The notes under the pieces were generated by a model. The model ran no database searches and was not told the origin of the DNA. It saw nothing but the letters and a program-made list of their open reading frames with translations. From Pseudonocardia endophytica (GTDB lineage Bacteria; Actinomycetota; Actinomycetes; Mycobacteriales; Pseudonocardiaceae): a stretch of 64,000 bases of DNA. Made by a program: the position numbers and the translations under genes. The DNA lies in contig NZ_SMFZ01000002.1 of NCBI RefSeq assembly GCF_004339565.1, positions 2,604,001-2,668,000 of the forward strand. The letters are read 5' to 3'. Each line of letters begins with the position of its first letter. Positions within the stretch are counted from its first letter, which is position 1. Positions 18,693 to 26,859 of the stretch are shown here, in pieces.

Positions 18693-19226
18693 GTCATCCC
18701 TCGCCTCGACCTCCGCGTTCCTCCTCCCGGGTCGGCAGATGGGAGCAGGGTGTTACCACCGTCCACAGATTTGACGACGGGGTATCGCGCAGGCGCGGCC
18801 ACGAGGTCGCCGGCAACACCGGTGACCGACTCGGGACTGGGTGCCCGCACCGCTCGTCAATGTTGGCGATGTCCTCTCTCATGGAGAGGGCCACGCTTCG
18901 TGACGAGGTTCCGAGGAGCGATCCCCGTCCAGAGGTTGCCATGTCGACTGCATCCTTGAACAACGCTGAGACAGTGGCCGATGATGACGAGCCGACGAGG
19001 AGCGGCGTCTATCTTCTCGACAGGCGGGACCTGCCCCTGAGGCGGCGACACGGTTATCGGATCAAGGGCCACTACGCGAAGGCGCAGGACCCGAGCGTCG
19101 ACGACGCGATCCCCCGCACCGGCAGATCGGGCCGAGCCCTGCCGTGCGGTGCGGCCGCGATACCGAGAGCGTCGTGACGGTCGTGCGCGGCGCCGGGGTC
19201 TCAGACGCCGCGGCCGTAGCGCACGA
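18693..19226. other. 534-bp region between the AAA operon and the LmbE gene
   Basis: Lies upstream of the AAA-operon leader and downstream of the LmbE gene, both minus strand, so it should hold the promoter of the former and the terminator of the latter. I can place neither with confidence. The minus-strand open frame here reads as non-coding. On the plus strand a small ORF at 18941-19177 is listed separately. Local G+C is lower than in the flanking genes. Confidence 0.4.
18941..19177 (+). CDS. Possible small orphan ORF, 78 aa
   Basis: ATG 18941 is preceded by AGAGG at good spacing. The predicted peptide starts MSTASLNNAETVADDDEPTR, then a basic middle part (DLPLRRRHGYRIKGHYAKAQ), and ends in a Gly/Ala/Pro-rich tail. 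No family recognised. For: ribosome site, mostly G/C third positions through the middle, and isolation between two genes of the opposite strand. Against: third positions loosen toward the end, no partner gene, no homologue I can recall. An acidic leader followed by a basic core is also the shape of a peptide precursor, but no modifying enzyme is next to it. Confidence 0.35.
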   Translation: MSTASLNNAETVADDDEPTRSGVYLLDRRDLPLRRRHGYRIKGHYAKAQDPSVDDAIPRTGRSGRALPCGAAAIPRAS

Positions 19227-20054
19227 TCACGCGGCCAGGGCGTCCGAACCGGGTTCGACCACGAATGCCTCGTCCGCCCACCACCGGCGGAACGTCCGCA
19301 GCCCGACGCCGTCGACAAGCCTCTGGGCCTGGCTGTCCTGTGCGCGCAGGGCGGCCACCTTGCGGTCCAGCCGCTCGCCACGGAGGCGGAGGTGGACGTC
19401 CGGTCGCACGTGCGCCGCCGGGCTGTTCATGAAGATCCCGAACGAGTCGTTGATCTCGGCGAACCGGCTGGTGAACCGCGGTGGCAGCACGGCCTGCAGC
19501 AGGGTGGAGCCCGGTCGTGCGTCGCGGCGGGCCCGCCGGGTCCAGGCGCCGACGGCCCGGTGGTCGAGGTGGCCTGTCACGCCGTCGGACCCGAACGTCA
19601 CGATGGTGTCCGGCCGCGTCTCGTCGATGATGGCGCTGACGGCGTCGACGGCCGCGCCCTCCGGCACGTTCGGGCAGTCGCCGTCGGTGTAGCCGAGCCA
19701 GCGGTGCTCGGTCACCCCGAGCACGGCGAGTGAGGCCGCGAGCTCGCGCGCCCGGTGCGCACCGAGCCGGTCGGGGGGCCACGCCGCCGGATCGTCGGTA
19801 CCCAGCTCGCCGCGGGTGGCGGTGACCACGACGACGCGGTCGCCGCGATCCCGCGCGTCCAGGATCAGGCCGGAGGACAGGAACGCCTCGTCGTCCGGGT
19901 GCGCCCACACACCCAGCAGGGTGCGGGGCGGTGCGACCTCCGCACGGGTACGGCGATCGAGGGAGACCGCACCGGTGCGGCGGTCACGCGGCCGTCCGTC
20001 GGCCGTGGCGGCGGTCCCGCCGCGGCGGACGAGCGTGGAGAGCTCGATGGTCAT
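19227..20054 (-). CDS. LmbE-family zinc deacetylase (GlcNAc-PI deacetylase fold)
   Basis: 275 aa from ATG 20054, with GAAGGA upstream; a longer reading to 20186 would invade the neighbouring gene and is rejected. The family signature WAHPDDEAF places zinc ligands at His52 and Asp55, with the third in the GHLDHRAVG motif. These hydrolases remove acyl groups from amino sugars (mycothiol enzymes MshB/Mca, lincomycin LmbE) and several act in natural-product clusters. An N-terminal extension of about 40 residues (STLVRRGGTAATADGRPRDR) is unusual and may be disordered. The gene follows the biotin-carrier gene by 46 bp. Family is secure; the substrate, whether mycothiol conjugate or an aminated intermediate of this cluster, is open. 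Confidence 0.85.
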   Translation of the reverse strand: MTIELSTLVRRGGTAATADGRPRDRRTGAVSLDRRTRAEVAPPRTLLGVWAHPDDEAFLSSGLILDARDRGDRVVVVTATRGELGTDDPAAWPPDRLGAHRARELAASLAVLGVTEHRWLGYTDGDCPNVPEGAAVDAVSAIIDETRPDTIVTFGSDGVTGHLDHRAVGAWTRRARRDARPGSTLLQAVLPPRFTSRFAEINDSFGIFMNSPAAHVRPDVHLRLRGERLDRKVAALRAQDSQAQRLVDGVGLRTFRRWWADEAFVVEPGSDALAA

Positions 20055-20100
20055 GCCGGAGTCCTTCCGGTCCAGGGCCAGGGCCGCGCCGGCCGGAATG

Positions 20101-20328
20101 TCAGGCGGCGGCCGGCGCGACGACCGCGACGAGGTCGCCGCTGGTGACGACGTCGCCCTCGGCGACGGCGACACGGACGACGACACCGCTGTCCTCGGCG
20201 AGGACCGGGATCTCCATCTTCATCGACTCGAGCAGGACGATCGTGTCGTCGTCGGCGACGCGGCTCCCCTCCGCCGCGGCCACGCTCAGCACTGTCCCCA
20301 CCATTTCCGCGCGAATCTCGGTGCTCAC
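20101..20328 (-). CDS. Biotin/lipoyl carrier protein of an acyl-CoA carboxylase
   Basis: 75 aa from GTG 20328, preceded by GGGGGAA. It is a single biotinyl domain: the attachment motif ESMKME puts biotin on Lys37, and the two halves (VGTVLSVAAAEGSRV and SGVVVRVAVAEGDVV) show the usual pseudo-repeat of the barrel. It should carry carboxybiotin between a biotin carboxylase and the carboxyltransferase encoded divergently at 20626. No biotin carboxylase is in the window, so the housekeeping subunit probably serves. The stand-alone carrier of this size resembles small carriers of actinomycete and biosynthetic carboxylases. It shares an operon with the LmbE gene. Confidence 0.85.
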   Translation of the reverse strand: MSTEIRAEMVGTVLSVAAAEGSRVADDDTIVLLESMKMEIPVLAEDSGVVVRVAVAEGDVVTSGDLVAVVAPAAA

Positions 20329-20625
20329 GACGGTTCCCCCATGGTCGTTCTCTTCCGGACGTATTTCCCGATCGGACGATAGCGCCGCCGGACAGCGAGT
20401 CGGCCCCTGTCACGACGAGTCCGTCCGCGACAGCGGTGACCACTTCCGGTCGGACGGAAACGGTCACCGGCGACGCCCTGGATTCGGCGACCGGGCACCG
20501 TCATCCTGCGGTCGGACATCACGACAACCGCGTCGGAGGAATCCGGGAATCCGGATCCGAACGATATCGACGCATCGATTCCGACCGTCCGGGTCGGCCG
20601 GCACCCCTGCCCGAGGAGATCGATT
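20329..20625. promoter_or_regulatory. Divergent promoter region, carrier protein / carboxyltransferase
   Basis: 297 bp between the biotin carrier (minus) and the carboxyltransferase (plus). G+C is lower than in the genes. It contains a large imperfect palindrome at 20434-20469 (listed separately), and several GTCGGAC-like words (near 20450 and 20512). Short direct repeats GAATCCGG lie near 20540-20560. I could not place clear -10/-35 boxes. Confidence 0.5.
20434..20469. repeat. 36-bp palindrome, candidate operator
   Basis: Left arm CGGTGACCACTTCCG (20434-20448), spacer GTCGGA, right arm CGGAAACGGTCACCG (20455-20469). Thirteen of fifteen arm positions pair; the two mismatched bases are central in each arm. 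Position between two divergent carboxylase genes suggests a regulator binding site; a transcript hairpin is the alternative. Confidence 0.6.
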
Positions 20626-22038
20626 GTGACTGCCGCAGAACACGCCGGACCGCCCGTCGACACCGCAGCGCCGACGGCTCGCATCGCCCGGCTCCTCGAC
20701 CGGGGGAGCACGGCGCTCCTCCACGAGCCCGACGACTCCGGCGTCCAGACGGCGCGCGGGCGCGTCGACGGCGTCCCGACGATCGTCTACGCCACCGACC
20801 CGGGCCGCATGGGCGGCGCGCTGGGGGCCGCCGGATGCCGCCACCTCGTCGCGGCGATCGACACCGCGGTGGCCGAGGGGAGCCCGGTGATCGGCCTGTG
20901 GCACTCCGGAGGTGCCCGGCTGACGGACGGGGCGGCGGGTCTCGACGGCGTCGGGCACCTGTTCGCCGCCCAGGTGCGCGCCTCGGGGCGGGTGCCGCAG
21001 ATCTCGGTGGTGCTCGGGCCCGCCGCGGGCGGCGCGGCCTACGGGCCAGCCCTGACGGACGTGGTCGTGATGGCCCCGGCGGGCCGGGTCCTGGTCACCG
21101 GTCCGGACGTCGTGCACAGCGTCACCGGCGAGCGGATCGACCAGGAGTCGCTGGGCGGCCCCGAGGCGCACGGCCGCCGGTCGGGGGTGGTGCACGTCGT
21201 CGCCGACTCCGAGGACGACGCGCTGGTCCGCGCCCGTCGACTGACGGCGCTGCTGACCAGGCCCGGCCTGTTCGACCTGTCGACCGGCCCCGGTCCGGTC
21301 GACCCCGGCTCGCTGCTGCCGGAGCGCCCGCAGCGGGCCTACGACGTCCGGCCGCTGGTGGCGGCCGTCCTCGACGGCGGCGCGACATGGGAGGAGCTGC
21401 AGGCCGGGTACGCGCGGAACGTCGTCACCGGGCTCGGCCGCCTCGGCGGCCACACGGTCGGCGTGGTGGCGAACAACCCGTTGCGGCTGGGCGGGTGCCT
21501 CGACTCGCCCGCTGCGGAGAAGGCCGCCCGGTTCGTCCGCTTCTGCGACGCGTTCGCGGTACCGCTCGTCGTGCTCGTCGACGTGCCGGGATATCTGCCC
21601 GGCGTGACCCAGGAGTGGGAGGGGGTGGTGCGCCGCGGTGCGAAGCTGCTGCACGCGTTCGCCGAGGCGGTCGTGCCGCGGGTGACGGTGGTCCTGCGCA
21701 AGTCCTACGGCGGCGCGTACATCGCGATGAACTCCCGCGCGCTCGGCGCGACGAGCGTGCTGGCGTGGCCGGACGCGGAGATCTCCGTGATGGGCCCGGT
21801 GGCGGCCGTGCGCGTGCTGAACCGGCGCGAGATCGCGGCCGCCCCCGAACCGGACCGGGAGGCCGTGACCCGGCGTCTCGCGGCGGAGCTGCGGATGCGG
21901 ACCGGCGGGCTGGAGGAGGCGTGCACGATCGGTGCGGTCGACGAGGTCGTCGAGCCCTCGCAGACCCGGCGGCGGATCGTGCACGCGCTCGCGACGGCAC
22001 CGGCGCGGCGCGGCCGGCACGCCAACATCCCGCTCTGA
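20626..22038 (+). CDS. Acyl-CoA carboxylase carboxyltransferase (AccD/PccB type)
   Basis: 470 aa from GTG 20626, preceded by GAGGAGA. Both crotonase-fold halves are present. The N-terminal half has HSGGARLTDG and GPAAGGAAYGPALTD; the C-terminal half has GGCLDSPAAEKAARFVRFCD, VPGYLPGVTQEW and SYGGAYIAMNSRALGA, all classic for the biotin-dependent carboxyltransferase family. It transfers CO2 from carboxybiotin to acetyl- or propionyl-CoA, so it supplies malonyl- or methylmalonyl-CoA to the PKSs nearby. At 470 aa it is somewhat shorter than typical PccB (about 510-530), with a trimmed N terminus. It pairs with the divergent biotin carrier. Substrate choice cannot be read reliably from the sequence by eye. 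A hairpin follows at 22043. Confidence 0.88.
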   Translation: MTAAEHAGPPVDTAAPTARIARLLDRGSTALLHEPDDSGVQTARGRVDGVPTIVYATDPGRMGGALGAAGCRHLVAAIDTAVAEGSPVIGLWHSGGARLTDGAAGLDGVGHLFAAQVRASGRVPQISVVLGPAAGGAAYGPALTDVVVMAPAGRVLVTGPDVVHSVTGERIDQESLGGPEAHGRRSGVVHVVADSEDDALVRARRLTALLTRPGLFDLSTGPGPVDPGSLLPERPQRAYDVRPLVAAVLDGGATWEELQAGYARNVVTGLGRLGGHTVGVVANNPLRLGGCLDSPAAEKAARFVRFCDAFAVPLVVLVDVPGYLPGVTQEWEGVVRRGAKLLHAFAEAVVPRVTVVLRKSYGGAYIAMNSRALGATSVLAWPDAEISVMGPVAAVRVLNRREIAAAPEPDREAVTRRLAAELRMRTGGLEEACTIGAVDEVVEPSQTRRRIVHALATAPARRGRHANIPL

Positions 22039-22042
22039 CGCC

Positions 22043-22072
22043 CGGCCCGTCGAAGATCGGTTCGGCGGGCCG
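22043..22072 (+). terminator. Terminator of the carboxyltransferase gene
   Basis: Arms CGGCCCGTCGAA (22043-22054) and TTCGGCGGGCCG (22061-22072) pair over 12 bp with one G-U wobble and a 6-base loop, five bases after the stop codon. Confidence 0.7.
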
Positions 22073-22167
22073 ATCCGGACCAACCGGGTAGACCTCCCCG
22101 GCTCGTGCAGGCATGATCTGGGCCGCGGGTGTCCGGGGGGATCACGCCGCTGCTGCTGGGGGGCAGG

Positions 22168-25100
22168 ATGCAGCTGAGCGTTCTGGGCTCGTTGGAGCTC
22201 CGGATCCAGGGTGAACGGGTCCGTATCGGTGGCCGTCGCGAGTGCGTGGTGCTGGCCGCGCTCGCCCAGCGTCCGAACCGGGTCGTGCCGGTGGAGACGC
22301 TGGTCGACGCGGTGTGGGGGGAGGAACCCCCGACCACCGCGCGCGCCCAGATCCAGAGCTCCGTCCACCGGCTCCGCAAACATCTGGGCGGGACGGGCCA
22401 GGCGATCGAGACACAACCGTCCGGGTACCGGCTCCACATCGCCGACGGGGTGCTGGACAGCGAGCGGTTCGCCGGTCTTGTCGGCGACGTCGGACCGCTG
22501 ACCGAGGCGGGCGACATCGAGGGCGCCGTCGCGGTGCTGGACGAGGCGCTGGCGCTCTGGACCGGACCGGCGTTCCACGGCGTGGACAGCGACCTGGTCC
22601 GGCAGGGGGCCGTCGCGCTGCAGGACGACCGGCTGGCGGCCGTCGAGGAGCGCGTACGGCTGCTGCTGGAGCTGGGCAGGCACGAGTCGGTCGTGGGTGA
22701 GCTGCGGACGCTCTGCGCGGAGAACCCGCTGCGCGAACGGCTGCGCGGGCTCCTGATGCTCGCCCTCTACCGCTCCGGCCGCCAGGTCGAGTCGCTCGAG
22801 GTCTACCGCGAGGCGCGCCGGACGCTGCTCACGGAGGCGGGCGTCGAACCGGGAACCGAGCTGCAGGAGCTGGAACACGCGATCCTGAACCGGCACGCCG
22901 AGCTCGACCCGCCCACCACGCCGCAGGCCGGCCCGGCCGACGGCGGCCCGGCGCGACCGGGCAGCCCCCGCCAGCTGCCCATGTGTGCGGCCGACTTCGT
23001 CGGCAGGCAGGACCGGGTCGCCGAGATCCTCGAGGTGCTGGACGCCGCGGAGCACGACGATGCGTCGCGGTTCGCCGTGCCGGTGATCGCGATCTCCGGG
23101 GCGGGCGGGGTCGGCAAGTCCGCACTGGCCCTGCGCGTCGCGCACGAGATCGCCGACAGGTACCCGGACGGCCACCTGTACGCCGACCTGCACGGCGACC
23201 CGCGGATGGAGAACACCCACGCCCAGCTGGCGCGCTTCCTCCACGCGCTCGGGTACGGCGAGTCGACCATCCCGGAGGACCCGCAGGAGCGCGCCGCCAC
23301 GTTCCGCACCCGGCTCGCCGGACAGCGCCAGCTGCTGGTCCTCGACAACGCGTCCACCGAGGACCAGGTGATGCCGCTGCTCCCGGGCAACCCGCTCTGC
23401 GCGGTCATCGTGACCAGCCGGATGCGCCTGTGCGGGTTGCCCGGAGCGCACTGGATCGACCTGGACCTCTTCGACGACGCCACGTCGACCGAGATGCTCG
23501 CGGAGATCGTCGTCGACGGGCGGACCGTCGACGAACCCGGTCCCACCGCGGATCTCGTGCGCTACTGCGGCCGGCTCCCGCTCGCGCTGCGCATCGCCGG
23601 TACCCGCCTGGCGTCCCGGCCGCACTGGAAGGTCGCCGAGCTGACCCGCAGGCTGGCCGACGAGGCCCGGCGGCTCGACGAGTTCAGCTACCGCGGCATG
23701 GACCTGCGTCCCAGCATGGCGCTGACCTACGGCACCCTGCCGGAGCAGGCCAAGCGGCTGTTCCGGCTGTTGGCCGTCCCCGAGGTGCCGGAGTTCTCGG
23801 TGTGGACGGCGGCCTCGCTGCTGGACACCGGCGTCGACGAGGCGGAGCACCTGCTGGAGACGTTGGTCGACGCCCGGATGGTGGAGTACCGCCAGCACGA
23901 GGGCAGCCAGATCCGGTACGGCTTCCACGAGCTCGTCCGCTTCTACGCCAGGGAGCTCTCCGAGCAGGTCGAGTCCGACGGCGAGCGCCGCGCGGCACTG
24001 CATCGCATGCTCGGCGCGTGGATGACGATCGCCCAGCAGGCGCACCGCCACGAGTACGGCGGTGACCATCTGGTCCTGCACGGCACGGCGCCCCGCTGGA
24101 CCGTCCCGCCGCACCTCGTCTCCGAGGAGCTCTCCGCGATGCCGGCCGGCAGGCTCGAGACCGAGCCGGAGACGATCACAGCCGTGATCCGGCAGGCAGC
24201 GGCGCTGGAGATGGACGAGCTCTGCTGGGACCTCGTGCTCACGTCCGTGAACCTGTTCGCGGTGCGGGGGCTGCTCGACGAGTGGCTGGAGACGGTCGAC
24301 ATGACCCACCGGCTGTGCGAGCGGACCGACAACCGCACCGGCCGCGCGGCGATGCTCTACGCGATGGGCACGCTGCGGGCGATGCAGCAGAAGGGGCTGG
24401 GAGACGCCCCCCGCTACTACTCGGGCGCCCTCGACCTGTTCCGGGCCGACGGGAACGAGCACGGACAGGCGCTGGTGCTCACCGGGTGGGCGGCGGTCGA
24501 CCGGATCCGCGGCGACGTCCCGGCGATGCTCGAGCGGTACGGGGACGCGCTCGTCAGGATGCGGCAGGTCGGTGACCCGGCAGGCGAGGCGCGTGTCCTG
24601 TCCGGGCTGGCCGCGCACCACGTCGGCGAGCGGGATCACGAGACCGCCGAGACCCTGCTCACCGACGCGTTGCGCCTCAGCCGGGAGGCGGGCCACCTCC
24701 GCGGCGAGATCGACGTGATCACCGGGTTCGTGACGCTGTACCTGGCGACCGGCCGGATCTCCGCTGCCCGGACGGCGATCCACCGGGTGCTGCGGGAGGT
24801 GCGGGCGGTCGGGGACCGGATCGGCGAGGCGCGGGCCCTCTACGGACTGGCCGCCGTCCGCCACAAGGAGGGCAGGCTGGACAGCGCCGAGACGACGGCG
24901 GCCGGTGCCCTGGTCATGGCGGAGGAGGCCGGTGATCCCCTGGTGGTCGGCGAGACCCGGCACCTGCTCGGCGAGATCGGGATGATCCGGGGCGAGGAGT
25001 CGGCGGCCGAGGGGCACCTCGTCGCGGCGACGGCACTGTTCCGGGATCTCGAGGGGCACCTGCTGCAGGCCAGGTCACTGGCGTTGCTGGCGGAGGTCCG

Positions 25101-25284
25101 CGACAGCCTGGGGGAGATCGACCAGGCCGCGGAGGCCGCCGCTCGGGCGAACGCCCTCCTGTCGGACATCGACTCCCGGGAGGCCGTCGACCTGAGGGCG
25201 TCGCTTCCCGAGGCGTACCGGGAGGACGGGGCGCTGCCGGCGCAGTCGGACCCCGCGGTCCCGGACGCCGGTACCCCGGCCTGA
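22168..25284 (+). CDS. AfsR/SARP-family regulator with NB-ARC and TPR domains
   Basis: 1038 aa. The ATG at 22168 gives the usual SARP start MQLSVLGSLEL and is preferred to a start 13 codons earlier. Domains in order: OmpR-like winged helix DNA-binding domain (residues 1-95, GGRRECVVLAALAQRPNRVV), BTAD helical domain (about 100-245, ending GVEPGTELQELEHAIL), NB-ARC ATPase (about 275-590, P-loop GAGGVGKS with Lys317, VLDNASTEDQV as the second motif), and C-terminal TPRs (about 700-1020). This is the AfsR layout: a transcription activator with an ATP switch and a ligand- or protein-sensing repeat domain. In biosynthetic clusters such proteins activate the pathway by binding short direct repeats at promoters. 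It lies between the extender-supply genes and the PKS genes and is a probable cluster activator. Bounded by terminators on both sides. Confidence 0.9.
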   Translation: MQLSVLGSLELRIQGERVRIGGRRECVVLAALAQRPNRVVPVETLVDAVWGEEPPTTARAQIQSSVHRLRKHLGGTGQAIETQPSGYRLHIADGVLDSERFAGLVGDVGPLTEAGDIEGAVAVLDEALALWTGPAFHGVDSDLVRQGAVALQDDRLAAVEERVRLLLELGRHESVVGELRTLCAENPLRERLRGLLMLALYRSGRQVESLEVYREARRTLLTEAGVEPGTELQELEHAILNRHAELDPPTTPQAGPADGGPARPGSPRQLPMCAADFVGRQDRVAEILEVLDAAEHDDASRFAVPVIAISGAGGVGKSALALRVAHEIADRYPDGHLYADLHGDPRMENTHAQLARFLHALGYGESTIPEDPQERAATFRTRLAGQRQLLVLDNASTEDQVMPLLPGNPLCAVIVTSRMRLCGLPGAHWIDLDLFDDATSTEMLAEIVVDGRTVDEPGPTADLVRYCGRLPLALRIAGTRLASRPHWKVAELTRRLADEARRLDEFSYRGMDLRPSMALTYGTLPEQAKRLFRLLAVPEVPEFSVWTAASLLDTGVDEAEHLLETLVDARMVEYRQHEGSQIRYGFHELVRFYARELSEQVESDGERRAALHRMLGAWMTIAQQAHRHEYGGDHLVLHGTAPRWTVPPHLVSEELSAMPAGRLETEPETITAVIRQAAALEMDELCWDLVLTSVNLFAVRGLLDEWLETVDMTHRLCERTDNRTGRAAMLYAMGTLRAMQQKGLGDAPRYYSGALDLFRADGNEHGQALVLTGWAAVDRIRGDVPAMLERYGDALVRMRQVGDPAGEARVLSGLAAHHVGERDHETAETLLTDALRLSREAGHLRGEIDVITGFVTLYLATGRISAARTAIHRVLREVRAVGDRIGEARALYGLAAVRHKEGRLDSAETTAAGALVMAEEAGDPLVVGETRHLLGEIGMIRGEESAAEGHLVAATALFRDLEGHLLQARSLALLAEVRDSLGEIDQAAEAAARANALLSDIDSREAVDLRASLPEAYREDGALPAQSDPAVPDAGTPA

Positions 25285-25285
25285 C

Positions 25286-25313
25286 GACCGGGCCACTGCC
25301 GTCGGGCCCGGTC
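25286..25313. terminator. Bidirectional terminator between SARP and condensation genes
   Basis: GACCGGGCC (25286-25294) pairs perfectly with GGCCCGGTC (25305-25313) across a 10-base loop. It sits in the 40-bp gap between two convergent genes. Confidence 0.65.
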
Positions 25314-25324
25314 CCGGTCGCTCG

Positions 25325-26683
25325 TCAGACGACCGATACCGGCGACGGGAACAGCGCGTCCGGCACGTCGTCCACCGCCTCCCACAGGTCGTCGACCCGG
25401 CTCGGGAGACCGGTGGCGGCCCGTGCGGTGCCCGCGGCGACGGTACGGAGGATCCCGGCCAGCCCGTCGGCGTCCACGACGTCGGGATCGGTGCGCAGCC
25501 GGATCTCGGTCGTCCCCCGCAGCAGGTTCACGCGGACGTCGATCGGCTGACCGCAGGCGCGCGGGGCCGGCGTCCACGTCACCTCGGCGGGCTCGTCGTG
25601 CCCGGCGGGCGGCTCGTCGTCGAGCTGGACGTAGTTGAACCAGAACGGGAACTGGTGGTTGAACCAGCAGTCGTGGTCGCCCTGCGCGCCGCGTTCGGCC
25701 GCCTGCCGGGCCACCCGGTCGATGTCGTAGCAGGAGTGCCGGTAGGCCTTCGTCACCGTCCAGTGCACCGCCGTGAGGTGGTCACCGAGCGAGCCCGCGC
25801 CGTCGACCTCGACGACGACGGGCATGAGCTGGTTGAACGTGCCGAGCGCCTGCCGGTAGGACGGCGGGAACCGGTTGGAGGACATCACGCCGACCGGGAT
25901 CCGGTGCGCTCCGGTGTGCCGGGCCAGCGCCGCCGTGAGCATCGCCAGCAGCGCCGCGGGCACGGTCGTCCGATGGCGCTGTGCGGCCTCGGCCGCGAGT
26001 GACCCGAGCAGGCCGGACCGCAACGTCGCCTGGATCCGCTCCTTGGTGGTGTCGTACGGCAGTGTCGGCAGCCGCAGCAGGCCCGGCAGCCCGTCCACTC
26101 CCGCCCAGTGCTCGGCCCAGTAGCGCTCGGCCGCCTCCTGCCTGCGGGCGAACGCCGGGTCGTGCTGGGCGGCCCCGACCTCGCGCTGGCTCGGCGTGCC
26201 GGGGTCCGGTGCGTCCGGGTCCTCGACGAGCCTGCCGAACTGGCGCACGACCTCCAGGGAGGTCCACACGTCGCTGATCAGGTGCGAGAACGAGAACACC
26301 AGCAGCATCGGCTCCCCGTCCGTGCTGACCAGCAGCGCCCGCCAGAGCAGGCCCCCGGTCATCGGGATCGCGACGGCGAGGAAGTCCTCGGTCAGCTCGC
26401 CGACCTCGGCGGGGCCGATCCGGCGGTCGATCCGCTCGACCGGGATCTCGACGTCGTCGTGGATCCGCTGCACCGGGGCGCCGGACTCGGTGTGGTACGT
26501 CGTGCGCAGGATCTCGTGCCACGCCACGAGCCGGGACAGCGCGTGCTCGACCCGGTCCGTGGGGATGCCCCGCAGATCCAGCGTCGCCGGCACGTTCGCC
26601 TCTTTCATGCAGCTGGGCGGATACGTCTCGATCTCGCGCCAGCTGTAGAGCTGACCGTGACTCAGGGCCGCTTCCACAGACAC
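25325..26683 (-). CDS. Free-standing condensation-domain acyltransferase
   Basis: 452 aa from GTG 26683, chosen because AGGAGG stands seven bases upstream; an ATG at 26749 lacks such a site. The whole protein is one condensation (C) domain: the start ALSHGQLYSW, the catalytic-site motif reads SHLISDVW with His134 and Asp138, a DFxxx-type middle region, and GTFNQLMPVVVEV at the second core motif. The textbook HHxxxDG is altered: first His is Ser and the final Gly is Val; the catalytic second His stays. Such free C domains form esters or amides between a carrier-bound acyl group and an alcohol or amine (compare PapA-type enzymes). It is read away from PKS1 and shares its upstream region, so it may offload or attach the acyl chain made by PKS1/PKS2. 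Enzyme class is well supported; reaction is inferred. Confidence 0.8.
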   Translation of the reverse strand: MSVEAALSHGQLYSWREIETYPPSCMKEANVPATLDLRGIPTDRVEHALSRLVAWHEILRTTYHTESGAPVQRIHDDVEIPVERIDRRIGPAEVGELTEDFLAVAIPMTGGLLWRALLVSTDGEPMLLVFSFSHLISDVWTSLEVVRQFGRLVEDPDAPDPGTPSQREVGAAQHDPAFARRQEAAERYWAEHWAGVDGLPGLLRLPTLPYDTTKERIQATLRSGLLGSLAAEAAQRHRTTVPAALLAMLTAALARHTGAHRIPVGVMSSNRFPPSYRQALGTFNQLMPVVVEVDGAGSLGDHLTAVHWTVTKAYRHSCYDIDRVARQAAERGAQGDHDCWFNHQFPFWFNYVQLDDEPPAGHDEPAEVTWTPAPRACGQPIDVRVNLLRGTTEIRLRTDPDVVDADGLAGILRTVAAGTARAATGLPSRVDDLWEAVDDVPDALFPSPVSVV

Positions 26684-26859
26684 CGTGGCTCCTCCTGAAG
26701 AGATTCTCCCGACGAAGCCATCGTCGGTATTCCGCGCGCAGTCCGACAAGGAATGCGCGACGGCACCTTTCTGCGTCCCGTTGCTGTCACCGCTCCTTAC
26801 TTGTCGGGCCGCGAATGCGCTGCCGACGATGAGATTCCTCAGCGGGGGAAAGGATCGCG
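26684..26859. promoter_or_regulatory. Divergent promoter region, condensation gene / PKS1
   Basis: 176 bp, lower in G+C than its surroundings. It holds a perfect 7-bp inverted repeat CCGACGA/TCGTCGG with 5-base loop at 26709-26727, and the related words GAGATTC and CCGACGA recur near 26820-26835, just before the PKS1 ribosome site. Both could be activator sites; no clear -10/-35 box. Confidence 0.4.
26691..26696 (-). promoter_or_regulatory. Ribosome binding site fixing the condensation-gene start
   Basis: AGGAGG on the minus strand, seven bases before GTG 26683. It decides against the ATG at 26749. Confidence 0.7.

Noticed and set aside
18694-18963. Minus-strand ORF of 89 codons upstream of the AAA operon
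   Set aside because: No ribosome site, poor third-position bias, ends directly before the next start; likely untranslated leader.
20464-25059. Minus-strand open frame of about 1531 codons opposite the carboxyltransferase and SARP genes
   Set aside because: Runs through two clear plus-strand genes and their terminator; composition is that of an antisense frame.
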